NCBI RefSeq assembly: GCF_014643535.1
Contig: NZ_BMJQ01000008.1
Coordinates: 124,001-188,000, forward strand
DNA from: Aliidongia dinghuensis
GTDB taxonomy: Bacteria; Pseudomonadota; Alphaproteobacteria; ATCC43930; CGMCC-115725
DNA: 64,000 nt
Reading direction: 5' to 3'
Every line of letters starts with the position of its first letter. The first letter of the stretch is position 1. Under the pieces are notes generated by a model, which saw only the letters and a program-made list of their open reading frames with translations, made no database searches and was not told the DNA's origin. Both the position numbers and the translations under genes were made by a program. Below, piece after piece: positions 8,558 through 17,388 of this stretch.

Positions 8558-9577
8558 GTGGCATCTCCTCGAGCGTTGATCACCGGCATCACCGGCATGG
8601 TGGGCTCCCATCTCGCCGAATTCCTGCTCAGGGAAACGGATTGGGACATCTATGGCATGTGCCGCTGGCGCAGCCCGCTCGACAATCTCGCCCCGATCAT
8701 CGACCGCATCAATCGGGGCGACCGTGCCCATCTCCTGAACGGCGATCTGCGTGACACGCTGTCGATCCAGGATGTGGTTGCCAAGTCGAAGCCCGACTAT
8801 GTCTTCCATCTGGCGGCGCAGAGCTTCCCGCGCACCAGCTTCGAATCCCCGCTCGATACGCTCGACACCAACGTGCAGGGCACCGTGCGCGTGTTGGATG
8901 CGCTGCGTACGCTCGCGCCCAAGGCGGTGATCCATGTTTGCGCCTCGTCCGAGGTGTTCGGTCGGGTGCCCAAGGAAAAGCTGCCAATCGACGAGGAGTG
9001 CAGCTTCCACCCGGCCTCGCCTTATGCAATTTCCAAGGTCGGCACCGATCTCGTCGGGCGATTCTATGCCGAGGCCTATGGCATGACCGTCATGACGACG
9101 CGCATGTTCACGCATACCGGGCCGCGGCGTGGTGACGTGTTCGCCGAATCGACCTTTGCCAAGCAGATCGCGATGATCGAGCACGGCCTGATCCCGCCGG
9201 TGGTGAAGGTCGGCAACCTCCAGTCCATGCGGACCATCGCCGACGTGCGCGACGCGGTTCGCGCCTACTACATGCTTGTCACGGTCAATCCGGTGCCGGG
9301 CGCCTATTACAACATCGGCGGCAGCTATAGCTGTACGATCAAGGATCTGCTGGATACTTTGCTCAGCTTCTCGCCGCGCGGCCATGAGATCGAGGTTGCG
9401 GTGGATCCCGAGCGTCTGCGGCCGATCGATGCGGATCTCCAGGTGCCGAATGTTGCCAAGTTCGCGGCGCACACCGGCTGGCGGCCGGCCATTCCGTTCG
9501 AGACAACAATGCGCGATCTGCTTGATTATTGGCGGCAGCGCATCGCGGCGGAGGGAGGGCGGTTTCTCACGCGCTGA
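8558..9577 (+). CDS. GDP-mannose 4,6-dehydratase-like sugar dehydratase
   Basis: 339 aa extended SDR. It has the GITGMVGSH nucleotide motif, FHLAAQSFPRTSFESP, the ASSEVFG strand, the catalytic YAISK (YxxxK) and a C-terminal LRPIDADLQVPN segment typical of the GDP-mannose 4,6-dehydratase group, which also includes GDP-heptose dehydratases. The start is GTG 8558 with AGAGG seven bases upstream. With a heptose-type kinase, a 3,5-epimerase-like protein and a reductase-like SDR downstream, it probably makes a GDP-6-deoxy-4-keto sugar; hexose versus heptose cannot be decided by eye. Confidence 0.82.
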   Translation: MASPRALITGITGMVGSHLAEFLLRETDWDIYGMCRWRSPLDNLAPIIDRINRGDRAHLLNGDLRDTLSIQDVVAKSKPDYVFHLAAQSFPRTSFESPLDTLDTNVQGTVRVLDALRTLAPKAVIHVCASSEVFGRVPKEKLPIDEECSFHPASPYAISKVGTDLVGRFYAEAYGMTVMTTRMFTHTGPRRGDVFAESTFAKQIAMIEHGLIPPVVKVGNLQSMRTIADVRDAVRAYYMLVTVNPVPGAYYNIGGSYSCTIKDLLDTLLSFSPRGHEIEVAVDPERLRPIDADLQVPNVAKFAAHTGWRPAIPFETTMRDLLDYWRQRIAAEGGRFLTR

Positions 9578-9658
9578 GACAAGGTCGTATTAACGATCTG
9601 GAGACAATTCGTCACTAATGCTTTAACTGATCGCCGTTTAACACCTGGAGCTCACAAA

Positions 9659-10780
9659 GTGCGTTCCTTAGATCTCGCCGCTTCGGCTCCCGTCATGAAA
9701 CGACGCGAATGGAGCCATGGTCCGGAAAGAAGTCTCGTGGAACTTGGGCAGGTAAGCGCAGGGCCTGACGACGACCGCGAGCTTCAGCCGCATGTCATTT
9801 CGAGAACGCCGTTTCGGCTCTCGTTCTTCGGCGGCGGCAGCGATTATCCGGCGTGGTACCTCAAGCATGGCGGTGCCGTTTTATCCGGCGCGATCAACAA
9901 GTACTGCTACATAAGCTGCCGGCGGTTGCCGCCATTCTTCGGCATCCGGCATCGCATCGTCTGGTCCCATATCGAGACGGTGAATTCCATCTCCGAGATT
10001 TTGCACCCCGCGGTCCGCGTCGGTTTGCAAATGCTGGGACACAAGGACGCGGACGGTATCGAGCTTCATCACGAGGGCGATTTGCCGGCGCGCTCCGGCA
10101 TCGGTTCGAGCTCGTCGTTCGCCGTCGGGATGATCAACGTGGTAAGTGCCATGCACGGCCGGCGCCTGACCAGGCACGAACTGGCGTTGGCGGCGATCGA
10201 TCTCGAACAGAACTGGCTCAAGGACCATGTCGGTTCGCAAGACCAGGTGGCTGCGGCCTATGGCGGCCTCAACGTCATCCGATTCAACACGGATGGTTCC
10301 ATCGGGGTGGAGCCCATCGGCCTTGCGCCGCAGCGGCGCGAACTGCTCGAAGGCCGCCTCATGATGTTTTTCGCGGGCACGACGCGGCTTTCGACCGACC
10401 TCGCAAAGAAGCTCATCGATAATCTCGATGCGAAGCGCCGGGAGATCGAGGCCATGGAGCAAATCCTGCATCAGGCGATCCCGATCCTGAAAAACGGCGA
10501 TCTCGATGACATGGGGAACCTGCTGCACGAGAGCTGGTTGCTCAAGCGTAGCCTGACCAGCAGCATCTCCAACGACACGGTCGACGATATCTACGATACG
10601 GCTCGTGCGGCTGGCGCGCTCGGTGGCAAGCTGCTGGGGGCCGGGCAGGCGGGCTTCATGGCCTTTTATGTGCCCGAACGATCGCAGGATAAGGTGCGGG
10701 CAGCCTTGAGGAACCTGATCGAGGTGCCGATACGGTTCGATTTTAGCGGTTCGACGCTGATCAATCTCGAAGAGGTTTGA
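9659..10780 (+). CDS. hddA: GHMP sugar kinase, D-glycero-D-manno-heptose 7-phosphate kinase-like
   Basis: 373 aa. The GHMP family N-terminal motif is [17 protein letters not shown] (about residues 48-64), the ATP loop is [12 protein letters not shown] (about 147-158), and the C-terminal glycine loop is [15 protein letters not shown]. This pattern is characteristic of HddA-type heptose 7-phosphate kinases. The N-terminus is about 45 residues longer than usual from GTG 9659; ATG 9695 is another possible start. HddA makes heptose 1,7-bisphosphate on the way to GDP-heptose. The partner enzymes GmhA, GmhB and HddC are not in the window. Confidence 0.75.
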   Translation: MRSLDLAASAPVMKRREWSHGPERSLVELGQVSAGPDDDRELQPHVISRTPFRLSFFGGGSDYPAWYLKHGGAVLSGAINKYCYISCRRLPPFFGIRHRIVWSHIETVNSISEILHPAVRVGLQMLGHKDADGIELHHEGDLPARSGIGSSSSFAVGMINVVSAMHGRRLTRHELALAAIDLEQNWLKDHVGSQDQVAAAYGGLNVIRFNTDGSIGVEPIGLAPQRRELLEGRLMMFFAGTTRLSTDLAKKLIDNLDAKRREIEAMEQILHQAIPILKNGDLDDMGNLLHESWLLKRSLTSSISNDTVDDIYDTARAAGALGGKLLGAGQAGFMAFYVPERSQDKVRAALRNLIEVPIRFDFSGSTLINLEEV

Positions 10781-10781
10781 G

Positions 10782-11360
10782 GTGGCTCAAGGGCGCGAGC
10801 GTTTTCGGTCGGCGTTCTCGACCCCTTGGTTTGTCATTGAGGAGAGCGTTGGGGCGGATCCGGCGAGCCAACCGTATTATCGGCTGGCTGGCCCCGATGG
10901 AGCGATCTGCCTGCCTTTGACGCGGACCGGCGAAATCGTGCTCGTCCGTCAATTTCGTCCTGCCATCGGCCAGATGACGCTCGAGATCCCGGCAGGTAGC
11001 ATCGATCCGGGGGAGACGCCGGAAGCGGCGGCTTTGCGCGAGGTCATGGAAGAGACCGGCTATAGATGTCGCCGGATCCATCGGCTGGGCCGTGGCCGAT
11101 TGCTGCCCAATCGATGTTCGTGGTCGGAATATTTCTTTTTGGGTTTGGGCGCGGAATCAGACGGTCCCGCAGAGAGTGGGGCGGAAACTCTGGTGATGGA
11201 CCGCGCCGCATTTCGCCAGCTGCTGGCCGACGGTCAAATCGAGCAGAGTGCGGTTTTTTGTTTGCTTGGGATGGCGACGATGGGGCTTTCCGTCGATCTC
11301 CTAACGGATCCAGTCGAGGTTATCTATCGCGCCGTCGACGGCGCCGGGGCGGAAGTGTAA
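10782..11360 (+). CDS. Nudix hydrolase
   Basis: 192 aa. A perfect Nudix box runs from G72 to Y94 (G, five residues, E, seven residues, REVMEETGY). The start is GTG 10782, one base after the kinase stop, and the gene overlaps the next by TAATG, so expression is coupled to the sugar genes. The layout resembles ADP-ribose or ADP-sugar pyrophosphatases ([16 protein letters not shown] before the box). In this context it may hydrolyse a nucleotide sugar or remove a by-product; the substrate is inferred from context only. Confidence 0.85.
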   Translation: MAQGRERFRSAFSTPWFVIEESVGADPASQPYYRLAGPDGAICLPLTRTGEIVLVRQFRPAIGQMTLEIPAGSIDPGETPEAAALREVMEETGYRCRRIHRLGRGRLLPNRCSWSEYFFLGLGAESDGPAESGAETLVMDRAAFRQLLADGQIEQSAVFCLLGMATMGLSVDLLTDPVEVIYRAVDGAGAEV

Positions 11361-11872
11361 TGGTCAAGGTTGCTAAGACGGATTTGGATGGCGTGCTTGT
11401 GATCGAGCCGCCGACGATCTTCGAAGATTTTCGTGGCCACTACGTGGAGCTTTACAACCGGACGCTCTATGAACAGGCGGGCGTCGATCAGGATTTCTTG
11501 CAAGACGACATATCCGTATCCAGTCGTCACGTGTTGCGAGGTATCCACGGCGATCGCAAGACATGGAAGTTGATCTCCTGTCTTTACGGTCGGTTTTATT
11601 TCGTCGTCGTGAACAACGTCCCGGGCTCGCAGCAGTTCGGGAAGTGGCAGGGTTTCACTTTGTCCGACACCAACCGGAAGCAGGTGCTTGTGCCGCCGGG
11701 GTTCGGTAATGGCCACGTTGTTCTAAGCGAGACCGCTATCTTCCACTATAAACAGACGACTGAATACGACAGAGCGTCACAGTTTACGCTGGCTTGGAAC
11801 GATCCTGCCTTGAATATCTGGTGGCCGGTCCGCGACCCGATCACATCGGAGCGCGACCAAGGCGTCGGCTGA
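11360..11872 (+). CDS. dTDP-4-dehydrorhamnose 3,5-epimerase-like (RmlC family cupin)
   Basis: 170 aa. ATG 11360 overlaps the stop of the Nudix gene, and its own stop overlaps the next ATG (TGATG). The RmlC-type core is visible: IFEDFRGHYVELYN near residue 20, FLQDDISVSSRHVLRGIHGD with catalytic-type H63, K70 in TWKLISC, and LVPPGFGNGHVVL. The short length and divergent core suggest epimerisation of a 4-keto sugar other than the rhamnose intermediate, fitting the dehydratase at 8558 and the reductase-like SDR that follows. Confidence 0.78.
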   Translation: MVKVAKTDLDGVLVIEPPTIFEDFRGHYVELYNRTLYEQAGVDQDFLQDDISVSSRHVLRGIHGDRKTWKLISCLYGRFYFVVVNNVPGSQQFGKWQGFTLSDTNRKQVLVPPGFGNGHVVLSETAIFHYKQTTEYDRASQFTLAWNDPALNIWWPVRDPITSERDQGVG

Positions 11873-12855
11873 TGTTTGCTGGCAGGAAGATCCTCGTGGC
11901 GGGGGCGAGCGGCTTTCTGGGAGGGGCGCTCACGCGTCGGCTGGTCGAGCTTGGCGCCCTGGTCCGGGGCTGCCATCTCTCGCGTGCTCCAGACTATCAC
12001 CACGCCAATCTGGAATGGTTGCGCGTGGATTTGGAGGATGAGCAGGCCTGCGCGTCGGCCTGCGTGGGCGCCGACTACGTGCTCATGTGCGCCGCCAACA
12101 CCTCCGGCGCCGCCGCCATCACGAGCACGCCGCTGGTTCACGTTACGCCGAACGTGATCATGAATGCCCGCATGCTCGAAGCCGCGCACCATGCCGGGGT
12201 CGAGAGGTTCCTGTTCATCAGCAGCGGCGCTGCCTATCCGGACCTTGGAGAAGATCATCCGCTGCGCGAGGACGAGATGTTTCGCGGCGACCCGCCACCC
12301 GTCTACTACCCAGTCGGCTGGATGAAGCGGTACACGGAAATCTTGTGTCGGATCTACGCCGAGCGGATCGCCGATCGGCCCATGACAACGATTGTCGTCC
12401 GCCCCTCGAACGTCTATGGACCCGGCGATAAATGGGATTTTGCGCGTTCGCACGTGACGGCCGCGCAGATCCGGCGCGTGATTGAACGTCACGCACCGAT
12501 TGTCGTTTGGGGCGACGGGACCGATGTCCGCGATCTCATCTATATCGATGATTTCGTCGAGGGCGCGCTACGTGCCCTTGCCATCGACAGGCGCCATTTC
12601 GTCGTGAATATCGCTAGCGGTCGCGGCTATTCCATCCACGAGATCGTCCAGACAGCGATCCGCGCGGACGAGTATGTTGGGGCCGAGATCCATTTCGATC
12701 CGAGCAAGCCGCGGACGATTGGCAAGCGGTTGTTCGATGTTTCCCTGGCTCGTAATCTATTGGGCTTCAAATCACAGGTGCCGATCGAGGACGGCTTTCG
12801 GCGCACGATTGACGCATTCCGCGCCGCTCATGGTACGCCGCGACCGGCTCGATGA
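11872..12855 (+). CDS. NAD-dependent epimerase/reductase, GDP-fucose synthase-like
   Basis: 327 aa extended SDR. It contains the nucleotide motif LVAGASGFLGGAL (about residues 8-20), VLMCAANTSG, an SSGAAYPDLG strand and VRPSNVYGPGDKWD. The YxxxK lysine lies in the PVGWMKRY region, where the expected Tyr-x3-Lys reads YYPVGWMK, that is Y-PVGWM-K, so the spacing is atypical or uses VYYPVGWMK. ATG 11872 overlaps the preceding stop. As the last gene of the 8558-12855 operon it is the likely C4 reductase or epimerase that finishes the nucleotide sugar. Confidence 0.75.
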   Translation: MFAGRKILVAGASGFLGGALTRRLVELGALVRGCHLSRAPDYHHANLEWLRVDLEDEQACASACVGADYVLMCAANTSGAAAITSTPLVHVTPNVIMNARMLEAAHHAGVERFLFISSGAAYPDLGEDHPLREDEMFRGDPPPVYYPVGWMKRYTEILCRIYAERIADRPMTTIVVRPSNVYGPGDKWDFARSHVTAAQIRRVIERHAPIVVWGDGTDVRDLIYIDDFVEGALRALAIDRRHFVVNIASGRGYSIHEIVQTAIRADEYVGAEIHFDPSKPRTIGKRLFDVSLARNLLGFKSQVPIEDGFRRTIDAFRAAHGTPRPAR

Positions 12856-12857
12856 GC

Positions 12858-13712
12858 TCAGCCGGCTGAGCGAACAGGTTCATCCGCTCGCCTCACAAAG
12901 TCGCCCAGAAGCGCATTCACCCAGTCCGCCGCCGCTAGATGCGGCAGGTGGCCGACCGCGTCCAGCAGATGGATCGGCGCGTCGGTCGGCAGCCATGCTG
13001 GGCCGGGCAGGGGAACGACTTGGTCATCGTGCCCCCAGATGAGCTGTAGCGGACAGGAGATCCGGCGCCAATCGGTTGGCATCACATCCATGGTGCAGCA
13101 CGCGTCGAAGTTCTGCCGCAGGAATTCAGCCATGGCGGCACGAGCCTCCGGCACTGCGATCTTGGCGAGCAACCCGCGGGCAAAGCGCGTCACGTCGATT
13201 GCGGCCCCGCCAAACAGATGTCGCGAGCAGGCGGTCGCCTCGTCCAAGCTCGACACCTCGGAGAGCCGCTTCAGGAACCCGTAGTCGTGCTCCGGCGAGA
13301 TTGCGGCGCATGAGATCAAGGTCAGGCTGCGTGCCTCTATCAGGTCGAGCTCGACGACCCCCAAAGCAAGGCGCCCGCCAAGCGAATGGCCGATGAGATG
13401 CGGCCGGTCGAGGCCCAACGTCCCGATCGCCCGGGCGAGCCAATGGGCCATGTCCCGCCAAGGGCCGATGCCGGGAGCCGCGCTCGACAATCCATGCCCC
13501 GGTAGGTCGATGGCCACGACATGGCGGTCACGGGCGAGCGGGGCGACATTGAACTGCCAGGTTAGCATGTCGCCGGAGAAGCCGTGGACGAGCAGGACGG
13601 GCGGCCGGTCCGGCGAGCCCATGCGAAGCAGGCCGATCTCGGCGCCATCGACCTGGACATACTCTGGCTTCAGGCGGCCGGGCGCGCTGCGAGGCTGTGT
13701 AATCGTGCTCAT
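12858..13712 (-). CDS. Alpha/beta hydrolase
   Basis: 284 aa alpha/beta-fold hydrolase. The oxyanion strand is LLVHGFSGDMLTW, the nucleophile elbow is LIGHSLGGRLA, and a late DAVGHLPHL supplies the catalytic His; LIWGHDDQVVP holds the likely acidic residue. The start at 13712 overlaps the stop of the upstream SDR by four bases (ATGA), which marks it as the last gene of the minus-strand acyl/Rieske operon. A thioesterase or acyl-transfer role on ACP-bound chains would fit, but esterase or lactonase activity is equally possible. Confidence 0.82.
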   Translation of the reverse strand: MSTITQPRSAPGRLKPEYVQVDGAEIGLLRMGSPDRPPVLLVHGFSGDMLTWQFNVAPLARDRHVVAIDLPGHGLSSAAPGIGPWRDMAHWLARAIGTLGLDRPHLIGHSLGGRLALGVVELDLIEARSLTLISCAAISPEHDYGFLKRLSEVSSLDEATACSRHLFGGAAIDVTRFARGLLAKIAVPEARAAMAEFLRQNFDACCTMDVMPTDWRRISCPLQLIWGHDDQVVPLPGPAWLPTDAPIHLLDAVGHLPHLAAADWVNALLGDFVRRADEPVRSAG

Positions 13713-14482
13713 TGCGCCATGAATCCGCCGTCGACCGGGAGGACCGTCCCTGTGATCCAGCGCGCGGCGTCGGACAGCAGGAACGAGACGGCATGCGCCA
13801 CGTCTCCAGGCATGCCGATCCCGAGCGGATGAGCGGCGGCGAGGGCGGCATTCTGCTCGGCCGATAGCATTGAGAAATGCTTCTTCGCCTGTGCCCCCTT
13901 GACGATTGCGGGGGCCACGCAATTGGCGCGGATGCCGAGGTCGGCGAGCTCAAGAGCGACCGAGCGCGTCACGGCAACGAGCGCCGCCTTGGACGCGGCA
14001 TAGAGCGTCCGGCCCTTCTGCCCGCGCAAGCCCGCAACCGAGCCGATATAGACGATCGAGGCGCCCGGAGCGGCGACGCCTCTCTGCCGGAGCGCACGTG
14101 CCAGCAGGATCGCGGCCCCGACATTGATCGAGAAATAGCGGTCGAACTCGGCGGCGCCGATCTTGCTCAAGGGCGAATAGCCTTGGTGGGAGGCGCTATG
14201 GACGATGCCGCCGAGCGGGCCGCCGCTTTCGGCGATCTGCCTGACCCAGGCCGGAATGCCATCGAGCTCGGTGAGATCATAAGGCGCAACGAGATGCTGC
14301 TCCGCGGCCGGGAGCAGTGCTTTGGTCGCTTCGAGCGCCTCGACCCGCCGGCCGGCCAGGACGAGCCGCGCGCCGTTCCGGGCGAGCTCGCTCGCGATCC
14401 CACGGCCGATGTCGCTGTCGACCGAGGCGCCGGTGACGAGGATGCGCCGGTCGGCGAGCGCGCAGGGCGAGGGGGGTGACAA
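13709..14482 (-). CDS. SDR family oxidoreductase (FabG-like)
   Basis: 257 aa classical SDR. The cofactor motif is VTGASVDSDIGRGIA, with three more residues between glycines than usual (an enoyl-reductase-like TGxxxxxxxGxG spacing). The active site has IVYIGSVAG (Ser) and YAASK (YxxxK), and the end is GTVLPVDGGFMA. It lies 3 bases downstream of KAS III and overlaps the hydrolase. Position in a KAS III/ACP operon suggests ketoreduction or enoyl reduction of an acyl-ACP. A paralogous SDR sits at the other end of the operon (19590-20366). Confidence 0.82.
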   Translation of the reverse strand: MSPPSPCALADRRILVTGASVDSDIGRGIASELARNGARLVLAGRRVEALEATKALLPAAEQHLVAPYDLTELDGIPAWVRQIAESGGPLGGIVHSASHQGYSPLSKIGAAEFDRYFSINVGAAILLARALRQRGVAAPGASIVYIGSVAGLRGQKGRTLYAASKAALVAVTRSVALELADLGIRANCVAPAIVKGAQAKKHFSMLSAEQNAALAAAHPLGIGMPGDVAHAVSFLLSDAARWITGTVLPVDGGFMAQ

Positions 14483-14485
14483 GGC

Positions 14486-15559
14486 TTAGAGCGCCAGCCG
14501 CGGGAAATCTTCCGGCACTTCGATCACGCCCGGCGTCACGATCGGCCCGATGTCGAGGACCATGCCGCCCCAGGACCAGCCGACGCCGAAGCCGCCGAGG
14601 AGCAGCTTCGGGCGCCGCGTCGCAACCGGCTCGGACAGCGAATGGCAGATCGCCAGCGGGATCGAGGCGGAGCTTGTGTTGCCGAAGCTCTCCATGTCGA
14701 TGATGAATTTCCCGGGCGGGATCTTGGTCTTGTTGCGCAGATGCTCGAGGATGAACTTGTTCGCCTGGTGCATGACGCAATAGTCGATCGCGTCGAGGTC
14801 GCAGCCGGCGTGGTCGAGGATGTCGCGCACCAGCGCCGGCACGATGCGGAGCGTGAAGGTGAAGATCTCCGGCCCATTCAGATGCAGATGCGCGTCCTCG
14901 TAAAGCGTGCCGGCCTCGCCGCCGCGCAGCACCGGCACCAGGTTGTGCCGAAGGCCGCCGGCTTTGATCGAGATATGCTCGGCGCCACGCGCATCGGTGC
15001 CGACGGTCACATGGATGGGCGCGGCCTCGTCCGACCGCTCGAGCGCCGTGGCGGCGCCGGCATCGCCGAAGAGCGGGCGAGTCGAGCGATCGCCTGGCAG
15101 CAGCAGGCGCGAGCTCACGTCCCCGCAGAGCAGCAGGGCTCGCCGTCCCTGCGACCCTGCGAGCAATTGCGAGACGAGCCACAGGCCATAGACGTAGCCG
15201 GAGCAACCGAGGTTGACGTCGAATGCAGCACAGCTCGTCGGTAAGCCCAGGCGCTTCTGCATCAGGCAAGCGGTCGCCGGCAGCAGATAGTCCGGACCCT
15301 GCGTCACGAACACGATCGCGTCGATCGTCGACGGATCCCAGTCGAGGTCGGCCAGGAGGCGCTCCGCCGCTGCGACCGCAAGGTCCGACGCCAGCATATT
15401 GGGCGGCGCGATCCGCCGCTCCCGGACGCCGATCGAGGTCGCGAGTTTCCGCGCCTCTTCCGGCGAAAACATTTCCGGCGTTTCGACGAAGGAATGACGC
15501 TGCGTCGGCACCGCGGCATGGAGCCCAGCAATCCGGACGCCATTGATCGTCGCTTTCAT
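14486..15559 (-). CDS. 3-oxoacyl-ACP synthase III family protein (KAS III)
   Basis: 357 aa thiolase-fold enzyme. The KAS III triad is complete: C119 (VNLGCSGYVYG), H264 (VMHQANKFI) and N294 (SFGNTSSAS), with a GFGVGWSWG C-terminal loop. KAS III condenses an acyl-CoA starter with malonyl-ACP; homologues in secondary pathways also transfer acyl groups. It is about 30 aa longer than housekeeping FabH. It is separated by 100 bases from the upstream FkbM gene, the only gap in this operon. A second, divergent KAS III is at 20810-21820. Confidence 0.87.
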   Translation of the reverse strand: MKATINGVRIAGLHAAVPTQRHSFVETPEMFSPEEARKLATSIGVRERRIAPPNMLASDLAVAAAERLLADLDWDPSTIDAIVFVTQGPDYLLPATACLMQKRLGLPTSCAAFDVNLGCSGYVYGLWLVSQLLAGSQGRRALLLCGDVSSRLLLPGDRSTRPLFGDAGAATALERSDEAAPIHVTVGTDARGAEHISIKAGGLRHNLVPVLRGGEAGTLYEDAHLHLNGPEIFTFTLRIVPALVRDILDHAGCDLDAIDYCVMHQANKFILEHLRNKTKIPPGKFIIDMESFGNTSSASIPLAICHSLSEPVATRRPKLLLGGFGVGWSWGGMVLDIGPIVTPGVIEVPEDFPRLAL

Positions 15560-15659
15560 CGCAACCCTCTCTTCGTCTCTTCCGCCATTTTATGGCGACC
15601 CGCCTACGGTAGCTTTGCAGGCATTAATGGCCGCTAAACACATCGAGTGGTGTCCGTCG

Positions 15660-16829
15660 CTACGGGCGCGCGCCCTGATGGCAATAGAGGTTCGTGTCGT
15701 AGAGCCACGGCGTGAATTGCCGCAACGACAGTTTGTAGCCAGGGGCGATCGACGCGATCTGTGCCGGAAGGTCGAAAAGATCATCGGTCTGGTGGTAGGC
15801 CGATATGCAGAGGCCCGGCCGATTCCGGGAGATCTGGCTCGCGCCGCCGCTCAGCGCCGAAGCCTCTGAGCCCTCGACATCGAGCTTGATCGCGGTCACG
15901 GGGCGGTCGACGACTTGATCGATCGCGGTCACTTCGATCGCGATATCGCCCCCCTCGCTCACATAGCTGCCCTGGTCGTTGCCGGCGGCGAAACGCAGGG
16001 TCCGGCGGTCGGAATACAATCCTTGGCGGAAGCGCTGGATACCCGGCAGATGCTTTGTCCGTTCCTCGAGCAGCGCGAAATTCGCCTCGTCGGGCTCGAA
16101 AGCATAGATCTGGTCATAGGCGGGGCCGAACTTCTCGATGAATTTGACGACGGTGTCGCCGTCATAAGCACCGCCGTCGACATAGACATGGGTCGTGGTC
16201 GGCCTGAGCCAGGCAGGCTCGCCGGCAGCGGCGCTCGCCAAGTGGGCGGCCTCTAGATAGCGTCGCTCGCCAGTCAATCGGAACAGCAGCACGCTATAGA
16301 ACACGCCGCGACTGAGCTCGTCGTCGAGCGCACCGGCGAAGCTTTGCCACCGGTCGCGCCGCCCCCAGGCCGACTCGACCAGCCGATCGTAGAACTTTGC
16401 CTGTACGGCCGGATAGGCGAAGCCCGCGCGTCGAAAGGCATGGATCAGGCCCAGCCATTCGATGTGCCAGGCGTCGCAATAAGCGCCGAAATGAGCGGCA
16501 GCGCCCTTGCTTTCGACCATCATCGCGGCGAGAAGGCGCGGGTGCTGTTGCTTGAGATCGGCAAGCGCGCTTTCGGCCACGATATCGAAAGGACCGAGCT
16601 TCTTGCCGGCCGCGTTGTTATCGCAGATCGCGATGATCTCGAGTGCACCAGCTTGCGCGACGAAGGCACGAGCATAAGGTGTTGCACCGATCAGCACGAG
16701 CGGGCGGTCGCCCAGGTCGAGTGCGGCGACGCGATCGTCTTCGAACAACCGGAAGGTGGGATTGGCCGAGCGCTCCCAGCGCTCGGCTAGTCGATCGAGC
16801 GCGCGCCGCAGGGCATCATTGTCCAGCAT
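15660..16829 (-). CDS. FkbM family methyltransferase with N-terminal Rossmann-like region
   Basis: 389 aa. The C-terminal half is an FkbM methyltransferase (VYVDGGAYDGDTVVKF near residue 215; TAIKLDVEGSEASALSGG near 315). The N-terminal 200 residues contain a second nucleotide-binding-like fold (LVLIGATPYARAFV, EIIAICDNN), an arrangement found in proteins that join a sugar-metabolism or PglD-like N-terminus to FkbM. It overlaps the end of the acetyltransferase gene by 14 bases. Predicted O-methyltransferase acting on a glycan or acyl substituent. Confidence 0.82.
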   Translation of the reverse strand: MLDNDALRRALDRLAERWERSANPTFRLFEDDRVAALDLGDRPLVLIGATPYARAFVAQAGALEIIAICDNNAAGKKLGPFDIVAESALADLKQQHPRLLAAMMVESKGAAAHFGAYCDAWHIEWLGLIHAFRRAGFAYPAVQAKFYDRLVESAWGRRDRWQSFAGALDDELSRGVFYSVLLFRLTGERRYLEAAHLASAAAGEPAWLRPTTTHVYVDGGAYDGDTVVKFIEKFGPAYDQIYAFEPDEANFALLEERTKHLPGIQRFRQGLYSDRRTLRFAAGNDQGSYVSEGGDIAIEVTAIDQVVDRPVTAIKLDVEGSEASALSGGASQISRNRPGLCISAYHQTDDLFDLPAQIASIAPGYKLSLRQFTPWLYDTNLYCHQGARP

Positions 16830-17388
16830 GATCGTCCTCGTTCGGAAAGGCAGAAAGCGTCTTCTCCCGCGGGAACAGCCGAGGCCTCGTCTCCCATTCG
16901 GCGCGCGTCAGTTCGAACATGTGCAGATCGTGGAACTGGCCGTACTTGAAGACATGTTCCTTGAGCACCCCGACCTCTCGCACACCCATCAGGCGCTTGG
17001 CTTTCACGAAATTCACATTTCCGCTCATGATCGTGAAAATCGCCTTGTTCAGGTCGAGGCGATAGAAGCAATAGTCGAGGATGAAGGAATTGGTATAGGC
17101 GGCCAGATGCCGTTCATGCGGCTCGAGGATGAGATAAGTTCCGGGCACGCAATGGCGATTGACGCGGTCGATCTCGGAATAGGACAGGTGGCCGACGGGC
17201 ATGCCGTGGCGCAGCACGATGAAATGCTCATAGTCGCTGCGATGCGCGACTGCGGCGAGCCACCGCTTCTGCCTTTCGAGATCATAATCGATGTCGGTCA
17301 GCATGTAGCGCGTGATGTCGGGTTGCGTCCGCCAGTCCAGCAGCAGCTTCGCGTCCTCGATCGTCGGGCGGCGGAAGGTGAAGGGCAT
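16816..17388 (-). CDS. pseH: GNAT acetyltransferase, PseH-like
   Basis: 190 aa. The protein starts FTFRRPTIEDAKLLLDWRTQP and continues with ITRYMLTD, a pattern seen in PseH-type N-acetyltransferases, and has the GNAT core (VGHLSYSEIDRVN, a GTYLILEPHERHLA acetyl-CoA region, NVNFVKAKRLMG). PseH acetylates the 4-amino group of the UDP-altrosamine intermediate of pseudaminic acid. The start at 17388 overlaps the Rieske stop by one base. PseG, PseI and a PseF-like gene at 23512-26463 support this, although the acyl donor might be a longer acyl-ACP or acyl-CoA made by this operon rather than acetyl-CoA. Confidence 0.68.
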   Translation of the reverse strand: MPFTFRRPTIEDAKLLLDWRTQPDITRYMLTDIDYDLERQKRWLAAVAHRSDYEHFIVLRHGMPVGHLSYSEIDRVNRHCVPGTYLILEPHERHLAAYTNSFILDYCFYRLDLNKAIFTIMSGNVNFVKAKRLMGVREVGVLKEHVFKYGQFHDLHMFELTRAEWETRPRLFPREKTLSAFPNEDDHAGQ

